Positions 31,233 through 42,900 are shown, numbered from the stretch's first letter. The stretch: 64,000 bases of DNA from Sternotherus odoratus (GCA_032164245.1 JAVMKO010000003.1:141969259-142033258); one strand, 5' to 3'. Numbers and translations: made by a program. Notes: generated by a model from the sequence alone, not told the origin.

Positions 31233-31237
31233 GTGAC

Positions 31238-32260
31238 CAAGGCCTCTGAGAGGCAGTAGCTCCCCACTGCCCCCAGTGGCTCGGTGGACCTACTGACCTT
31301 CATACAAGACACTCTCACTTCCATCCCCTCCTGGCCAATCAGTGTCTTCATGCCCCCTCCATTTTTCCCTTTACTCGCAGCAGGATCCAGTGTGAGGTAA
31401 ACCCACCGTCAGGTCAGGGCTGCTCACTCAGTTGCCACAACTCACCCCTCTTACAAAACCTGCAATGATTCAGCCCTCAAGAATGCTGCAGCCGGTCCCT
31501 GGGGAGGGTCTGGGTCAGGGGAACCAGTGCCACAGGTATTTCACAACCCTGCCAGAGCTGCCAGTTAGTTTGTACAACTGCGCTACTGGGACAGGAATCC
31601 TCCTGCTGTCTCTGGTTTTACATACTCCCTAGTCTTCCAGCCCACCCTTGATCTGGTTCCTGCCTCAGCCTTGCCCAAGCTTTGTTACCCTCCGGCTCCA
31701 GCTTGTCTGTGCCCTACTCTGACCTTGCTCCAGCCCTTTTACAGTCCCACTCCAGCCCTGTATCTGCCACCTGACCCCCAAGCCCTTGATTTGCATCTGA
31801 AACCAGTTCTGACCCATGTCCTGTCCTGTCCCTGGACCCTGGCTTCAGCGCTATCCTCAGCCCAGTCCTGACTCTATGGCCAGCTCGAACCGAACGGCCT
31901 GACCACCTTGAACCAAGAGCCTGACACAGAAGGAACTGGATGAGCAGCTCTCGTTAAAGGAGAGGGGGAGGGAAGGAATTGTAGTACAGAGACCTGAACC
32001 GCAGGAGCACCTGCAGAAACTATGGATTTGGAATGTGTCTGGCTTTTGTATGTTTGTGTCAGATGGGGAGTGGGGGGAGAGAAATGTATCTGCAAAGGAT
32101 TGAGAGATGGCAGGAAAAGGAGAATTGAGAAAGGAAATCTGAAGTTGTGGGAGGTGTTGGGAATGAGGAGAATGGGTATTCTGAACGAGTAAACTGATTG
32201 GTTAGGGAGACGAAGTGAAGGTCAAAGGGAGGAGTGAAGGACTGTATGAGGAGGAGAATT
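31238..32260. repeat. C/T-rich, imperfectly repetitive segment
   Basis: Bases 31620-31930 are made of variants of ccagccctg, ctgacc and cctgtcctg words, a pattern common in decayed LTR-retroelement ends. No termini are found. Open frames are compositional. Confidence 0.35.
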
Positions 32261-32755
32261 GAGGGACACTATAGGAAGGAGCAGTGAGGAACTAGAAAGA
32301 CATGGGAAGCATTCCTGTTTCCACTTTTCTGTTCATCAGTAGCGTAACTGCACAGTAATCCAAGAAAATCCTTTTTGCAACACCTACACCACTGAAAGCT
32401 GAATGCTCTGCTTCTACAGTACTGAGGATCCCTGCTGTCCTGAAAGCAATTTCTGTAATACAAATAGTTTTCATTTACTGTAAAATTGAAAGTATTAATC
32501 AACTAACTTATTGCTAATTTAATATCTTGACAAATAACCAAAATTGAATTTCCAGTAGATTAAGAGCCCAGTCCAATACCCCTTCCCATCAACGGAAAAG
32601 CCTCCCATTCATTTTAATGGCGCTAGATCCCTAATTATCTGCTCAAAGTAATAACATGGTTTTTCACCAAGCAAAGTAAATTGAATAAAGTGTGAAGTAG
32701 AAGATGAATGAGGTTTTCACGTTCTACAGTATATCCTCTTGTATAAAATGTTATG
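32261..32755. other. Noncoding DNA
   Basis: Nothing recognised. Confidence 0.4.
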
Positions 32756-32759
32756 ATAT

Positions 32760-32925
32760 CCTGACATTTTCATTAATAACCATCACAATGCCCATGAGGT
32801 AAGCATGCATTGTCCCCTTCTACAGATGCTGCAGTAGTTATATAACTTGGCCAAAGCTATACAGCCAGTGAATGACAGAGCTGGAAATATAACCCCAAGA
32901 GTCTGGGTTTGATTCCAATGCATTA
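32760..32925 (-). mobile_element. MIR/L2-like ancient repeat (minus strand)
   Basis: The order catgaggtaagcatgcattg, then a clipped oligo with ccccttctacagatg, then acagccagtgaatgacagagctggaa is the reverse complement of the 3' tail and core of MIR/L2-type elements. Highly diverged. Confidence 0.6.
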
Positions 32926-33888
32926 ACTACTAAATGATTGTTTTTTTCAAAGGACATTTCAAGACCTAAACTCAAAATTCCTTATCTACTGATTTTTACC
33001 AGTAGTAACCCACCAGACCAGGCTAATAAGAGACATACTGGGTTTTGTAGTGCATTTTGTAAGGATTCTTGTCAGCACATTTAATGGTTAATATTTATTC
33101 TACTAGCAGTGTGAAACTATTTTTGAACATGAACAATTTTGGCAAACAAACAATGTAGGAATCCTCTCGGGGGATTTTTTTTTAAGGATGCCGGTAACTG
33201 AAAATCACAGAATCCTTGTAAAGAAATTTGGGGGCCTTGTAGTTTCCATGTAGCCCGTCTTTGCTAGATTCATATTAATTTGTTGCAGTGATATCTCAGC
33301 TGCTTCTAAAGATACAAATTTAAAGTCATCCCCACACTGGCTCTGAAAGGAGGAACCCCACGTGAAGCTGATTTTCATCTCTGATAAAGTTTTTTGAAGA
33401 TAAGCATTTTGGAAAAAGCAGTTGTGGAGCAGAATGAACACATGATTCCACCCTAAAAAGAAGCTATAAATTTCTTAGAGGATGTAACCAAGGACTTTGC
33501 TTTTGTCAGCTTGGACAAAGACAGAGAGGCTCCTGTTATGATATAAGCATTACACACACTGGCATAAAAGATTTGTGCAGGCAAGTGGGGAGGGCATGTC
33601 AAGCCAAATCCTACTAGAATATCAGCCTTGTTATTTACTAGGTTACTGTCCCATACCATGCAGAACAGATCTGAGAATGTATGTTAAATCTCCTAACCCA
33701 ATGGTACAAAATCATATATTGGTAGCTACTGGAAATTATCTCCTAGAAAAATGAAATCGAATTCTTCAAGGAATCAAGCAAAGTATGTCCCCTCTTATAG
33801 CTCCAGGAATTTATCAGAAAAAGACCATATGGATCAGGCAGTACCACACCTGCTAGAGATGGAGGCTATAGAGAAAGATACTGGATTA
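32926..33888. other. Noncoding DNA
   Basis: No gene. Bases 33780-33890 translate into a short piece that faintly recalls reverse transcriptase sequence (MEAIEKD), but it is too weak to call. Confidence 0.35.
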
Positions 33889-33902
33889 TCAGATCTATTG
33901 TA

Positions 33903-34121
33903 GAAGTGACAAAGAGTCCTGTGGCACTTTAAAGACTAATTAAAGTATTGAAGCATAAGCTTTCGTGGGCTAATACCCACTTCGGCGGACGCATGCAGTG
34001 GAAGTATACAGGGACAGGTATAAATAGGTAGGCAAGAACTGGGTTAGAGATAACAGGGTTAATCCAATGAGGCTTTGTCACTTCTGCAATTCCAGACTAC
34101 CATGGCTACCTCTCTGATTCT
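33903..34121 (+). mobile_element. Target-primed repeat with inverted 5' end, copy A
   Basis: The insert is flanked by a 14-bp direct duplication tcagatctattgta (33889-33902 and 34122-34135). It starts agaagtgacaaag and, close to its 3' end, has the exact reverse complement ctttgtcacttct, followed by the family 3' tail tctctgattctt. Its 5' end is therefore an inverted copy of its own subterminal 3' part. Long duplications fit target-primed reverse transcription, and inverted heads are typical of Penelope-like elements; assignment to that class is inference. Confidence 0.7.
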
Positions 34122-34135
34122 TCAGATCTATTGTA

Positions 34136-35835
34136 TTGTTCCTCCCAACAAGAGTTAGAAGAGTAAAGGCTCAGATATCTCAGCATGTATACAAAAAAGT
34201 CAAGTTTCTGGCTGGAGACTCTAATTTTGTTTTCCCTAGGTTATTGTAACATCCATTTAATTAGCATTGATATTCACATTCTCATCAGGCTCTCATCAGA
34301 AGTGTCTTTAATTCTTCTATCAAAACAGCCACTTAATATAGAATTTTGTAATTTGGCTTCTTAACAGTAGAGTTAAGAAGAGTAGAGTCTTCATCAAGGT
34401 GTTACTTATAGTAACTCCAGCAATCAGGAAAAAACCTATTGATCCATATGAGTAATGTTTACATCAAGATGAGAAATTGCAAACAAGCTCAGCCAATGAT
34501 GAAACAACCAAATGAAGAATGAATTTGCGTTTTAAACCTGTAGATCATCCTGGAGTTCCGTTGATTTTTAATTCATCTGGTAGTAAAGAAACACAAGTAC
34601 TCACTGATTTTGATCTCCATTTTCTCCAATAAATTGAATAAAGGAGTCTGAGAAATTTGGGAAATAAGTTCACCTATGAAAGTAAGAGCAAGATGAAAGG
34701 GTCACTCAGCACCATCAAGGACTTTTTCTGCTTTGATGAACACAGCCACCTCCCTTTCCATTTCCCCTTCAGAATGTTTGAAATGTTAAGCAATCATCTG
34801 TTATCTACCCATTGTCAACCTCAGATAAACCACATCTGGTCATTGTTAATTAAATGTGGTATTATTTAAAGTTTGAGAATTTTGATGAAAATCTTCATGT
34901 CATTAACGATTGGGCTTGTGAAAACCATGTTAGCAGTCTCATCAGATTACATTAACATAAAACATTGCTTTTCCTGGTTTATGAATCACGGTGAGAAAAA
35001 CCCTAGAAAGTTCTGGTGAACGGGCTTATTTTTCTCTAGGAATAAAAAAAATTTGTTTAAAATAGATGAAACCATCAGACAAATTTCAATGAGAACTTTT
35101 CTGAATAGAGTGCATTCCCTTACTTTGTCTTTGCATCAACCCCTTCTCTGAGGGAACTCAGATTTCTTATAATTATTCTCCACTAGTGAGAGCAATTAGA
35201 CTGAAGAATGTGTCTAGCTGTAGAGAATTCTTAACTGAGGCTGAACTGTAGACTTACTGCAAAATTTCTCAAACATTCCCATTAATACTCTATTGTTCTT
35301 AGTAAGCAAATCTTAGTAAATTTCCCTAGTATGAGCCATAAGCCTCTTATAGTTGACAAGTTGGCAACATTAACCATTGTTTTTTCCCTTGTTACCATAC
35401 ACAACTCTCATGTGCTATATATGAATGGCCCCTCCATCCAGAGCTATCTGCAGAACACATAACTAACCCCTGTGTCTTTTAAGAGCTTTGTAAACTCCAT
35501 TACTTCTTGCTCCTCTTTTTATGTTCAACATCCAGCATGGTTTCTTTTTCCGAGTCAGGTTTCTATCTTTTGCTATTTTGTGTAATGCAAACTGAACAAA
35601 ATTATCTGGGTTCTCTTACATACATTTGCAACCCAGAACAAAATCAGAGAATAATCCCGCTTTTCAATAATCTCCCAGAAATTATTCTATGACGAATACA
35701 AACATTTTAGCCTCCTTTGTGAACATACAAAGATGAATCCTCACCTTTTTTTTCCCCTGAGCAGAACAAGTTGGATTCTCCATATAAATTATACAAAGAT
35801 ATTAATTAAGAAACTCAGTCAGTCACTTAGCAAGC
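34136..35835. other. AT-rich noncoding DNA
   Basis: About 1.7 kb without recognisable repeat ends, coding motifs or RNA genes. Confidence 0.45.
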
Positions 35836-35839
35836 TGTG

Positions 35840-36112
35840 TTTCATTCTGGTCACCTCATCTCATACAGGTCATAGCATGAACAGAAAGGGCCCATAGAAG
35901 GGGACACAAAAAATTGAGACACCTAGAAAGTCTCCCATATGAAGAGAGATTAAAAAGAATATAGACTATATAATTTACATAGAGCAGATGAGTATGTGGT
36001 TACATGATAAAGGTATACAAAACAAAAAATGGTTTAGGCATAAATTGGCAGCATCTATTTTTTCTTATACTAAAGGGTGAAATCATTTAATTCAAATAAA
36101 TTTTGTTTCATA
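35840..36112 (+). mobile_element. CR1 LINE fragment
   Basis: Contains cattctggtcacctcatctc and catatgaagagagattaaaaag, words of the CR1 ORF2 end and 3' region on the plus strand, heavily mutated. It ends where a second CR1 piece begins, so the two may be parts of one rearranged copy or two insertions. Confidence 0.6.
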
Positions 36113-36114
36113 GC

Positions 36115-36795
36115 TTCATATAGACTCTGAAAAAGGTTTCAGGGTTGTGGTGGATAGTCATCTTAACATGAGCTACCAATGCAATGCTGTGGCTAAAAAA
36201 AAGCAAATGTGACCTTTGGATGCATGAAGAGTGTAGTCCTGAGTAGAAGTAGAAAGGTTACCTTCCCTCTGTATTTGGCACTGGTGTCACTGCTGCAGGA
36301 ATACGATGTCCAGTTCTCGTGTCCACAATTCAGGGAGGATGTTCAGATATTGAAGAGGGTTCAGAGAAGAGCCATGAGAATGATAAGACAATTAGAAAAT
36401 GATTTATAGGATAGACTCCAGGAACTCAATCTGCTTATTTAATAAAAAGAAGGTTAAGAGGCAGCTGGATTACAGTCTGTAAGTAGCTACCTGGGGAGCA
36501 AATATTTAATCTAGCAGAGAAAGGTATAACATGATCTACTGATGGAAACTTAAGCTAAACAAATTCAGCTTGAAAATAAGGTGTACATTTTTAACAGTGA
36601 GGGTAATTAACCATTGGAGCAATTTACCAAGGATTATGGTGGATTCTCCATCACTGGCAATTTTAAAATCGGGACTAGATGTTTTTCTAAAAGATACACT
36701 CTAGGAATCACTTTTGTGAAGTTGTGGCTTGTGATATATAGGAAATCAGCCAAGATGATCAAAATGGTTCCTTTTCGCTTTGGAATCTATTAATC
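36115..36795 (+). pseudogene. CR1 LINE ORF2 C-terminus and 3' UTR remnant
   Basis: The open piece 36209-36409 contains FPLYLALVSLLQEYDVQFSC and ILKRVQRRAMRMIRQLEN, the conserved C-terminal end of CR1 ORF2. The 3' UTR follows to tcgctttggaatctatt near 36795, the CR1 3' terminus. Upstream, aaaaaggtttcagggttgtg matches the preceding ORF2 block with frameshifts. Inactive 5'-truncated copy. Confidence 0.8.
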
Positions 36796-37565
36796 TCTTA
36801 GTCAAAAACTTCTATAGTCTTTGTGCAGTCATGTACCAATGAAAATGATAGAATTTAAAAATTGGTGTTTGTGAGTGCCAATGATAGTGTCCAGAAATTT
36901 AAATGCAATTTATTTGTGTACAGAAATGGAAGCTGGTTTTGAAAATTTAGTGGTGGCTATGAACTGTACACCTAAAACCGGTAACTTGAGCCATCATTTG
37001 GCACACAGTTGCACTTACAAACAGTGTAACATTTTTGACTGGTGATGCTTAAGAGCATCAATACTATATAGTTCAATGATAATAGAACAACTGTGTGGTC
37101 TTAAGACCATTGCTAGTTTTTATACTATGCAAGTTCACATTCAGTAATATGGTACAGTAGTTGAAGATTTAAATGAAATTCATGTAGTGAATTATAAGTA
37201 CTCAGAGAATTGGTTATTGTTATAGAACATCGAAATTCTAGGTACCACCCAGGAATCCAACACTGGTTGTTAGTGTCTGGCCTTTGTAGTATGTGTTTAG
37301 TAGTTTAATTCCATTTCCTAGAGGACAGGCATCAAGATTCAAGCCCCACCACTAGAGAGACTGTTAGCGTCTTACTCCTGCTAGTTCTCTTATGGTTCAT
37401 TGTTGGTTAGTGTGAGGAAATTTTTGCTGCTACTCTTTCTGTGAATAAATAGGATATTTTGGCACTTTTCAGAGGAACTTAGGAATTGACATATGGGATA
37501 AGTTGAAACAGAGAGGAGTGTGGTCTGATTTAGGGTGTACTAATAATTTAGTCCACCAATTTGTG
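36796..37565. other. Noncoding DNA
   Basis: Nothing recognised. Confidence 0.4.
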
Positions 37566-37569
37566 TTTT

Positions 37570-37613
37570 CATAATTAATAGTATTAATAATAATTATTAA
37601 TACTATTAATTAG
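37570..37613. repeat. AT-rich inverted repeat
   Basis: attaatagtattaataa and its reverse complement ttattaatactattaat flank a few central bases, a near-perfect hairpin of A/T only. Confidence 0.75.
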
Positions 37614-37639
37614 TATGGGTCTTAGGCTCGCCAGTCTGT

Positions 37640-38890
37640 TTGATCAGAAGATAAAAGTTCTTGTCCCAAATCAGGCTCCACAGAATTTATGAAGGACCCT
37701 CAGGAGTATGACAGGAAGCTCACACAGACAGCTATAGCCTTAAAGACTTTATTAAAATCAATAGTAAGTAAATGGTAAAATAATCAGAGTTACAAAGTTA
37801 CAGTTGTATTACTGAAGTGACAAGTTCAAGAATAGCAGCCGTGTTAGTCTGTATCCATAAAGAAAGCCAGGAATACTTGTAGCACCTTAGATGAAGTGGG
37901 TATTAGCCCACAAAAGCTTATGTACTTCAATACTTTAGTCTTTAAGGTGCCACAGGACTCTGTCACTTCTGCTATTCCAGACTAATACGGCTACCTCTCT
38001 GATTCTTGACAATTGTATTACTGCTATTCAAAAGATACATATGGTAAAATAATATATGCTACAAAGCTTTGATTAATGTACTCTCACTCTTCCTTGATAA
38101 CCTGGTGGTAAGAGACACAGGACCAGCCTTGTGGTTCAGGTTTCTCAATTCTTGAGTGAGGGATGCAGTGCTTAGAAAAAATGAATACTAAGAGCTATCA
38201 AAACTAACTTAGGGTTTTCTTGACTAACTTAAATTTAAAATCAAAACCTAATAAGCAAACTAAGAATAAAAGCCGAGGGAAACCAAGCTTAGCCTAGTTT
38301 CCGTGAAACAAAGTTTAAGAGCAGCAAGTATAGCCTACTAATAGTAGTAGTCATAGTAAATAGAATAGAATAGAAGAAGAGGAGGAATAGAGTAGAAAAA
38401 GAATACTCTAGTGAGGTGGGTTACCTCTTTTATAGGGCACAAGTGCTGGAAATCCTTCCTCCTATGCCCAAATTTCATTCCTCACCCACAAAATGTTAGG
38501 GTACAATTACCCACATAGGCTTATATGTTTGTGTGTGTTGATGACATATACATACGCACATAAGTTTCCTTGTGGTGTACCGGTTAGGTCTGTGGGTACA
38601 AATTGAAACCCCCCCTATGCCATTCTTCCATTATCTGTTTGTCTAGATGAAAAGGTCTTAGACATGTGTGGATACTTATCTATTTAGGTAACAAGATAGG
38701 TCAACTTTACTTTTCTGAGTAAAAGGTCTTTATAGATATGCTGACTTTGCCTTAGCTTAACATACAGGGTCTTGGCCTGTGGGTCTCTTGCATTACAGCC
38801 AAACTTATTTAAGCTATCAGAAAAGATATATATGCAAGCAAGCAGGTTAATCCTATAGGCTACAGAATCCACCTGGCCCCAGGGAAAGTT
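37640..38890. repeat. Probable LTR-like repeat, interrupted
   Basis: The region before and after the next insert looks like one continuous element (aaagactttattaaaatcaat near 37742 with a TTTATT signal, then gggcacaagtgctggaaat onward). It may be a minus-strand LTR. I found no convincing TG...CA ends with duplication, so class and limits are tentative. Confidence 0.35.
37815..38012 (+). mobile_element. Target-primed repeat with inverted 5' end, copy B
   Basis: Flanked by an 11-bp duplication ttgtattactg (37804-37814 and 38013-38023). The left half (tcaagaatagcagccgtgtt...) is the reverse complement of the right half (...ctgctattcc, ctgattcttga) with differences: two copies of the family 3' end placed head to head. 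It shares the gcccacaaaagctta and aaggtgccacaggactct words with copies A and C. Confidence 0.7.
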
Positions 38891-39025
38891 TACCCCTCAT
38901 CCTAAGTAGTTAGAATTTGTCTCAAGCCCTGAAGCATAAAGGCTTGTATTTTTTTTTAATATTTACTCTGATAAGTCTGGATAATCTTGTTATCCACACA
39001 GTTGTCTAAACCTTTTTTGAATGCT
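38891..39025. other. Short noncoding spacer
   Basis: Nothing recognised beyond an A/T run near 38949. Confidence 0.4.
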
Positions 39026-39029
39026 GCCA

Positions 39030-39133
39030 GGCTGTTTGCCTAGCTTAGGTATTTATATATTCCCCATTTCCAAAATATCTGAGCACCTCACAATCTTTAA
39101 TATGTTTATCCTCACAAAATACTTATGGGTAAG
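39030..39133 (-). mobile_element. MIR/L2-like repeat, first piece
   Basis: ctgagcacctcacaatcttta and tatcctcacaaaatactta are the reverse-complement 3' end of an L2/MIR-like element. It continues after the inserted LTR at 39849. The last five bases (gtaag) are the left target duplication of that LTR. Confidence 0.6.
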
Positions 39134-39848
39134 CATAGCAGTGACTAACCCTGCGGCACCTCCCACTGGTACTTCCAGGGGATTAGCTCTTCCAGCATCC
39201 AGAGCGCCTTCTACAGGCCATAGTCCTGCTTGCCACTGGCCCCATATCCCTCCAAGACCCCAGTGCCCTCTTATCTAGGGTGCTGCACCCCTGCCATACC
39301 CCCACAGTCCCAGGGTCCCCCCTCCCTGGGGAACCCTCACCCCCTATCCCCACCTTGCCTCAGTCTAGGCAACTGCCAGTCACCACTTGCCCCCATTCAC
39401 TGGGGCAGACTGGAGTATCATTGCTACTCATCACCAACAAGGAGGGTTTGGCCTGCTGCTTCTGTAGCCATGGGCTGCCCTCTGCAACCCTAGTACCCCT
39501 TGTTGGGCCTTCTCATAGGCCCTGCAGCCCAAGTGTTTTCAAGCAGGAGCTCCCCCAGTTCCTCTTGCCTGCCCCAGCCCTGCTTCACTCTAGGTACCTT
39601 GTCAAGCTCTCAGAAGCCAGGCCTGTCTGCCTCTACTAGCTCAAGGAGACTTCTCACTCTGTGTACCATGCTCTGGGCCCTTATATCAGGGCCAGCTGGG
39701 CCCTAATTGACCCAGCCTCAGCTCTGGCTGCTCCACCCTAGCTGCTTTCACTTGCAGCCCTCTGCTGGGCTGCCTTCCCCTAGCTACAGCCCTGCAAAGG
39801 GCTGTTTTAAGCCCATTTATACTGGAGTGGGGCAGCCGCCCCACTACA
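39134..39848 (-). mobile_element. Candidate solo LTR inserted in an L2/MIR-like repeat
   Basis: The 715-bp insert is flanked by a 5-bp duplication gtaag (39129-39133 and 39849-39853), and the interrupted ancient repeat resumes directly after it. On the minus strand it begins TGTAGTGGGGCGGC and has a TATAAGGGCC box-like word near 39676. The far end (catag in plus view) is not the usual CA/TG, which weakens the LTR call. C-rich open frames here are not genes. Confidence 0.6.
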
Positions 39849-39905
39849 GTAAGGTAGTGTCATTACCTCCATTTTATCTCTGAGGCACAGAAAGGATAAG
39901 ATGTG
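39849..39905 (-). mobile_element. MIR/L2-like repeat, second piece
   Basis: Continuation after the LTR: tcattacctccattttatct and ctgaggcacagaaagg, the classic oligo of this repeat in reverse complement. Confidence 0.6.
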
Positions 39906-40600
39906 TGTAGACCTCTTAGCATGGGTATAAATAGCAGTGTAGATCATGAGGCGTGTGTTAGATGGATAACATAAAGACACACTTGACTGATGTGGGTATG
40001 TACTCCACTCAGCTCTATACTTGTGCCAGCCGTGCTTCCCTGTCTACACTGCTGTTATTAGCAATGCCGTGTCCCACTGTCTCTTTGCTGCTGGAGCCTT
40101 TCCCCGCCACAGGGAAAGATGTGGGCAGTAAGGAAATGCTCCGGTAGCTCCCTGCTGCTAGAGCTTTTCCTCACCACAGGGGAAAACTCTGGCAACAGCA
40201 AAAGGTTGTGGTAGGGGAAAGCAGCGAGGAAACATTAAGGTTTCCCTGCTGCCTACCCACTACTGGAGCCTTGCCTTGCCAAAATGAAAGGCTCCGGCAG
40301 CAGGAGCTGCTGAAGCCTTTCCCCTCTGACAGATCCTTTCAGTGCCATGTGTAGCTACATTCCGCAGTGTGGATGTAGCCTGCTGCTTTTCATTGCAGCA
40401 TGTAACTACCGTGTTTCCCCGAAAATAAGACAGTGTCTTATATTAATTTTTGCTCCCAAAGTTACATTACATTATATTACAGCGAGAGGCAAAACTTGAA
40501 GTACGTCTTATTTTCGGGGGATGTCTTACTTTCGGGGAAACAGGGTACCTGTTCACTATATCTTGCTGCCAGTGGTGTGTATTGTAGACATGGCATACGT
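39906..40600. repeat. Possible hAT-type MITE, split by a TA-flanked MITE
   Basis: Repeated internal words (ctgctggagcctttccccgc, ctgctagagcttttcctcac, gctgaagcctttcccctc) and gtgtagacc/gtgtagat words near the left side fit a long palindromic hAT-type MITE. A clean terminal repeat is not visible, and the right part is displaced by the insert at 40409. Confidence 0.35.
40409..40545. mobile_element. TA-flanked MITE with CCGTGTTTCCCCG termini, 137 bp
   Basis: It begins CCGTGTTTCCCCGAAAATAA and ends ACTTTCGGGGAAACAGGG, inverted termini with few mismatches. TA flanks it on both sides (40407-40408 and 40546-40547). Non-autonomous Tc1/mariner-type. Confidence 0.8.
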
Positions 40601-40654
40601 AATATATCCCGTGGAAATACCATTTGTGTGTAGTGTGGAAAAAACAGTTCTTTA

Positions 40655-40862
40655 GATTAGATTTGAATTTTTCCACATTTCATTTTCATTAAATGTCCCT
40701 TATTCTTGTATTACAAGGCCAGGTGAATAGAAGATCCCAATGTACCTTCTCTCTATCATTCATTATTTTGTATACTTTTATCATGTATCCTTTTATTCAT
40801 CTCCTCTAAGATAAACAATCCCAGTCTTCTTAGTCTTTCCTCATATGAAAGCAGGACTTTCA
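40655..40862 (-). mobile_element. CR1 LINE fragment (minus strand)
   Basis: ttcattattttgtatactttt, ccttttattcatctcctct and cctcatatgaaagc are the reverse complement of the CR1 region just downstream of ORF2. Diverged. Confidence 0.6.
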
Positions 40863-41154
40863 ATTGCTCCTCTTGGCAGACAGGTGCAAGACATAGGCAC
40901 TGAGATCAGGGAGATGGTCTCTGCTGTGATCTCAATGCTTGCCCTGGTTGGTACCCAAACTAGGAGAAAAAGGAGGAAGGAGACTGAATGGTCCTCAGAG
41001 GCTAGGGCTTGCAAAGGGAGAGATTGGGATGAGAAGTCAAGAAGGAGATGGGTGTGGGGAGAATGGGACTGGGATGTGGTGGGGGACTGGGATGATGAGC
41101 CGAGGTGGGGTGAAGGTAGGGTTACAAAACTATACACACATACACAGGTATTGA
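40863..41154. other. Noncoding DNA
   Basis: G/A-rich on the plus strand, with open frames on both strands but no protein motif. Confidence 0.35.
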
Positions 41155-41157
41155 ATT

Positions 41158-41216
41158 CATATCCTCCCCCACACACACCACACCACACACACACATGCAC
41201 ACACACACATGCATTG
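41158..41216. repeat. Imperfect (CA)n microsatellite
   Basis: About 60 bases of CA-rich sequence with interruptions, directly visible. The flanking word attgaattca occurs on both sides (41149-41158 and 41213-41222). Confidence 0.85.
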
Positions 41217-41354
41217 AATTCAGTGCAGGCACATAGGCCCCAAATCAGAAAGGCACTTAAACACATGTTATTGACTCCAATGGCATATACAAACCCATGC
41301 TCAAAGTTAAGCACATACTTAAGGATTTTGCTTTTTTGAGGTCATAAAGCCTGG

Positions 41355-41572
41355 GGGCTAATCTACACTAGAAGTGCTACATTGGTGAAGCAGCTCTGCT
41401 GTAGTGTGTCTGTTGAAGATGCTCTGTTGATAGGAGAGAAGCATTCCCACTCACATAGCACTGTCCACACCAGTGGTTAGGTCGGTGTAACTTGTGTTGC
41501 TCAAGGGATTGACTTGTTCACACCCCTAAGTGACATAGTTATACCAACATAAGTGGTAGTACGTACAAGCCC
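41355..41572. mobile_element. hAT-type MITE of the ctacact/gtacaagccc kind
   Basis: Left end ggggctaatctacact and right end agtacgtacaagccc are a decayed inverted pair. Internal gtggttaggtcggtgtaac and cctaagtgacatagtt words match a common sauropsid MITE pattern. No duplication is visible. Confidence 0.5.
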
Positions 41573-41981
41573 TGAGTAATAAGACATTGTGCAGGGAAAG
41601 TGCAGAGCCAGGAAGGAGAAGGGTGTTGAAACCATTCCCCAACCCAGGGCCTGGGCCCTGGACTGTGTCTACAGCCACTCTGCACTCTTGTGTTGTGATT
41701 TAGAGCCAAATGACCTACATAAATATCAACTCTATGGCCTGGTGTCATGCTAACTTCATCTTTTCTAAGGCTGACATGAAGACCTCTGATCAGGGGCCAC
41801 ATTTCAGATTTTGTGGAAGAGGGGGCAACATTCAGCAAGAAAGTTTAGGACGCTGGAAGCTCTTGGATATTTTGAATAACAGCATTTAAAATTTTGCCTT
41901 TCCTTTATTTTTAATAGCAGTTCAACAAAATTACCAACCCTGGACAAAATAGTGGGGCATGCTGTCTTAGTGAAGTATGTG

Positions 41982-42152
41982 GATAGTGCCACACGAAGGA
42001 GCTTGAGAGAAGCAGATGCTAAAAAAAAAAAAAAAAGGAGGCATGAAGTGTTGAAATATAAATACAGCTGTCTATCTAGTCTGGCCTCTGACCCCTGTGA
42101 AGCCCACAGTCATGGGGACCATTTGCCCAGTAACTTGGGAGAACCAGAAATG
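41982..42152. repeat. Diverged duplication, copy 1
   Basis: Similar to 42901-43036: both run ggat(a/g)gt-ccaca(c/t)gaag, gagagaagca, aaattcagctg or aaatacagctg, ctggcctctgacccctgtga or ctggcctttgacccttgtga, and end acttgggagaacc. Copy 1 has an A16 tract at 42020-42035. Confidence 0.75.
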
Positions 42153-42900
42153 TAAAGGACAGTCTCAGCATTCATGTTACAATCCAGGTTTCTAACCCTT
42201 GGCATTCTAGGGTGCCTGAAAAAGATGGGTTGGGTGCTTCTCACTGATATCTTCTATACATCACAGGGTACTCATGGTGCCTGAGTGTGGACAAATGGTG
42301 CTCGCACTATGTCTCCCAGTATAGGGACCCAGTGCTCAGACCATGTGTTAAGGGAAAGGATTTTAATATCTTTCCTATACCCAGCCCTGTTCCCTCCTTT
42401 CTGCATACACCCAGTCCTGCTTACCTTTCTCCGCCTCACATCCAGCCTTGTTCTCCTTCTCCCCAAGGTCTCCAAGGAGTTGCCAATGCAGGCTGGAGTG
42501 GGCAAGAATATACACCTTGGGCACCCCTGCCTCAGAGGCGGCAGCAGCACATGCTGTTTTTTCCCCCACACCACAGCTCCTTGCTGGACCAGACTGCCCA
42601 GGTCTCATTTCAGCACCACCAACTCAGATACTGCTGTCACTGACAGAGACCAGCCTCTACATAGCCAGTCCCCTGTACTTCCATTCCCCACCCTGGGATG
42701 GGACCACAAACAGCCTGTTGCTCTCTTTCCCCACCCTACCCAAATGAAATCTCTGCTTCAGTCAGCACATTCAAAGGCGCTCCCCACCCCATGATCCCTT
42801 CCCAGGCTGCGGTGGGAAGGTATGGGGGCTCCTTTGAGGGCAATGGGAAGCAGGATAGATGCAGCATGGCAGCAGGGAGGGGTGAGGAGTAAAAGTAAAT
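42153..42900. other. Noncoding, C/T-rich
   Basis: Several overlapping open frames on both strands result from low stop density in C/T-rich DNA; none carries a recognisable motif. Confidence 0.35.

Noticed and set aside
39230..39639. Proline/leucine/serine-rich frames of up to 119 residues
   Set aside because: C-rich LTR-like sequence; three overlapping frames, none with a domain.
40841..41339. Antisense pair of frames of 157 and 164 residues
   Set aside because: They span a CA microsatellite and purine-rich DNA; overlapping on both strands with no domain.
42272..42794. Frames of 100-169 residues on both strands
   Set aside because: No recognisable domain, overlapping antisense frames and no splice or promoter context.
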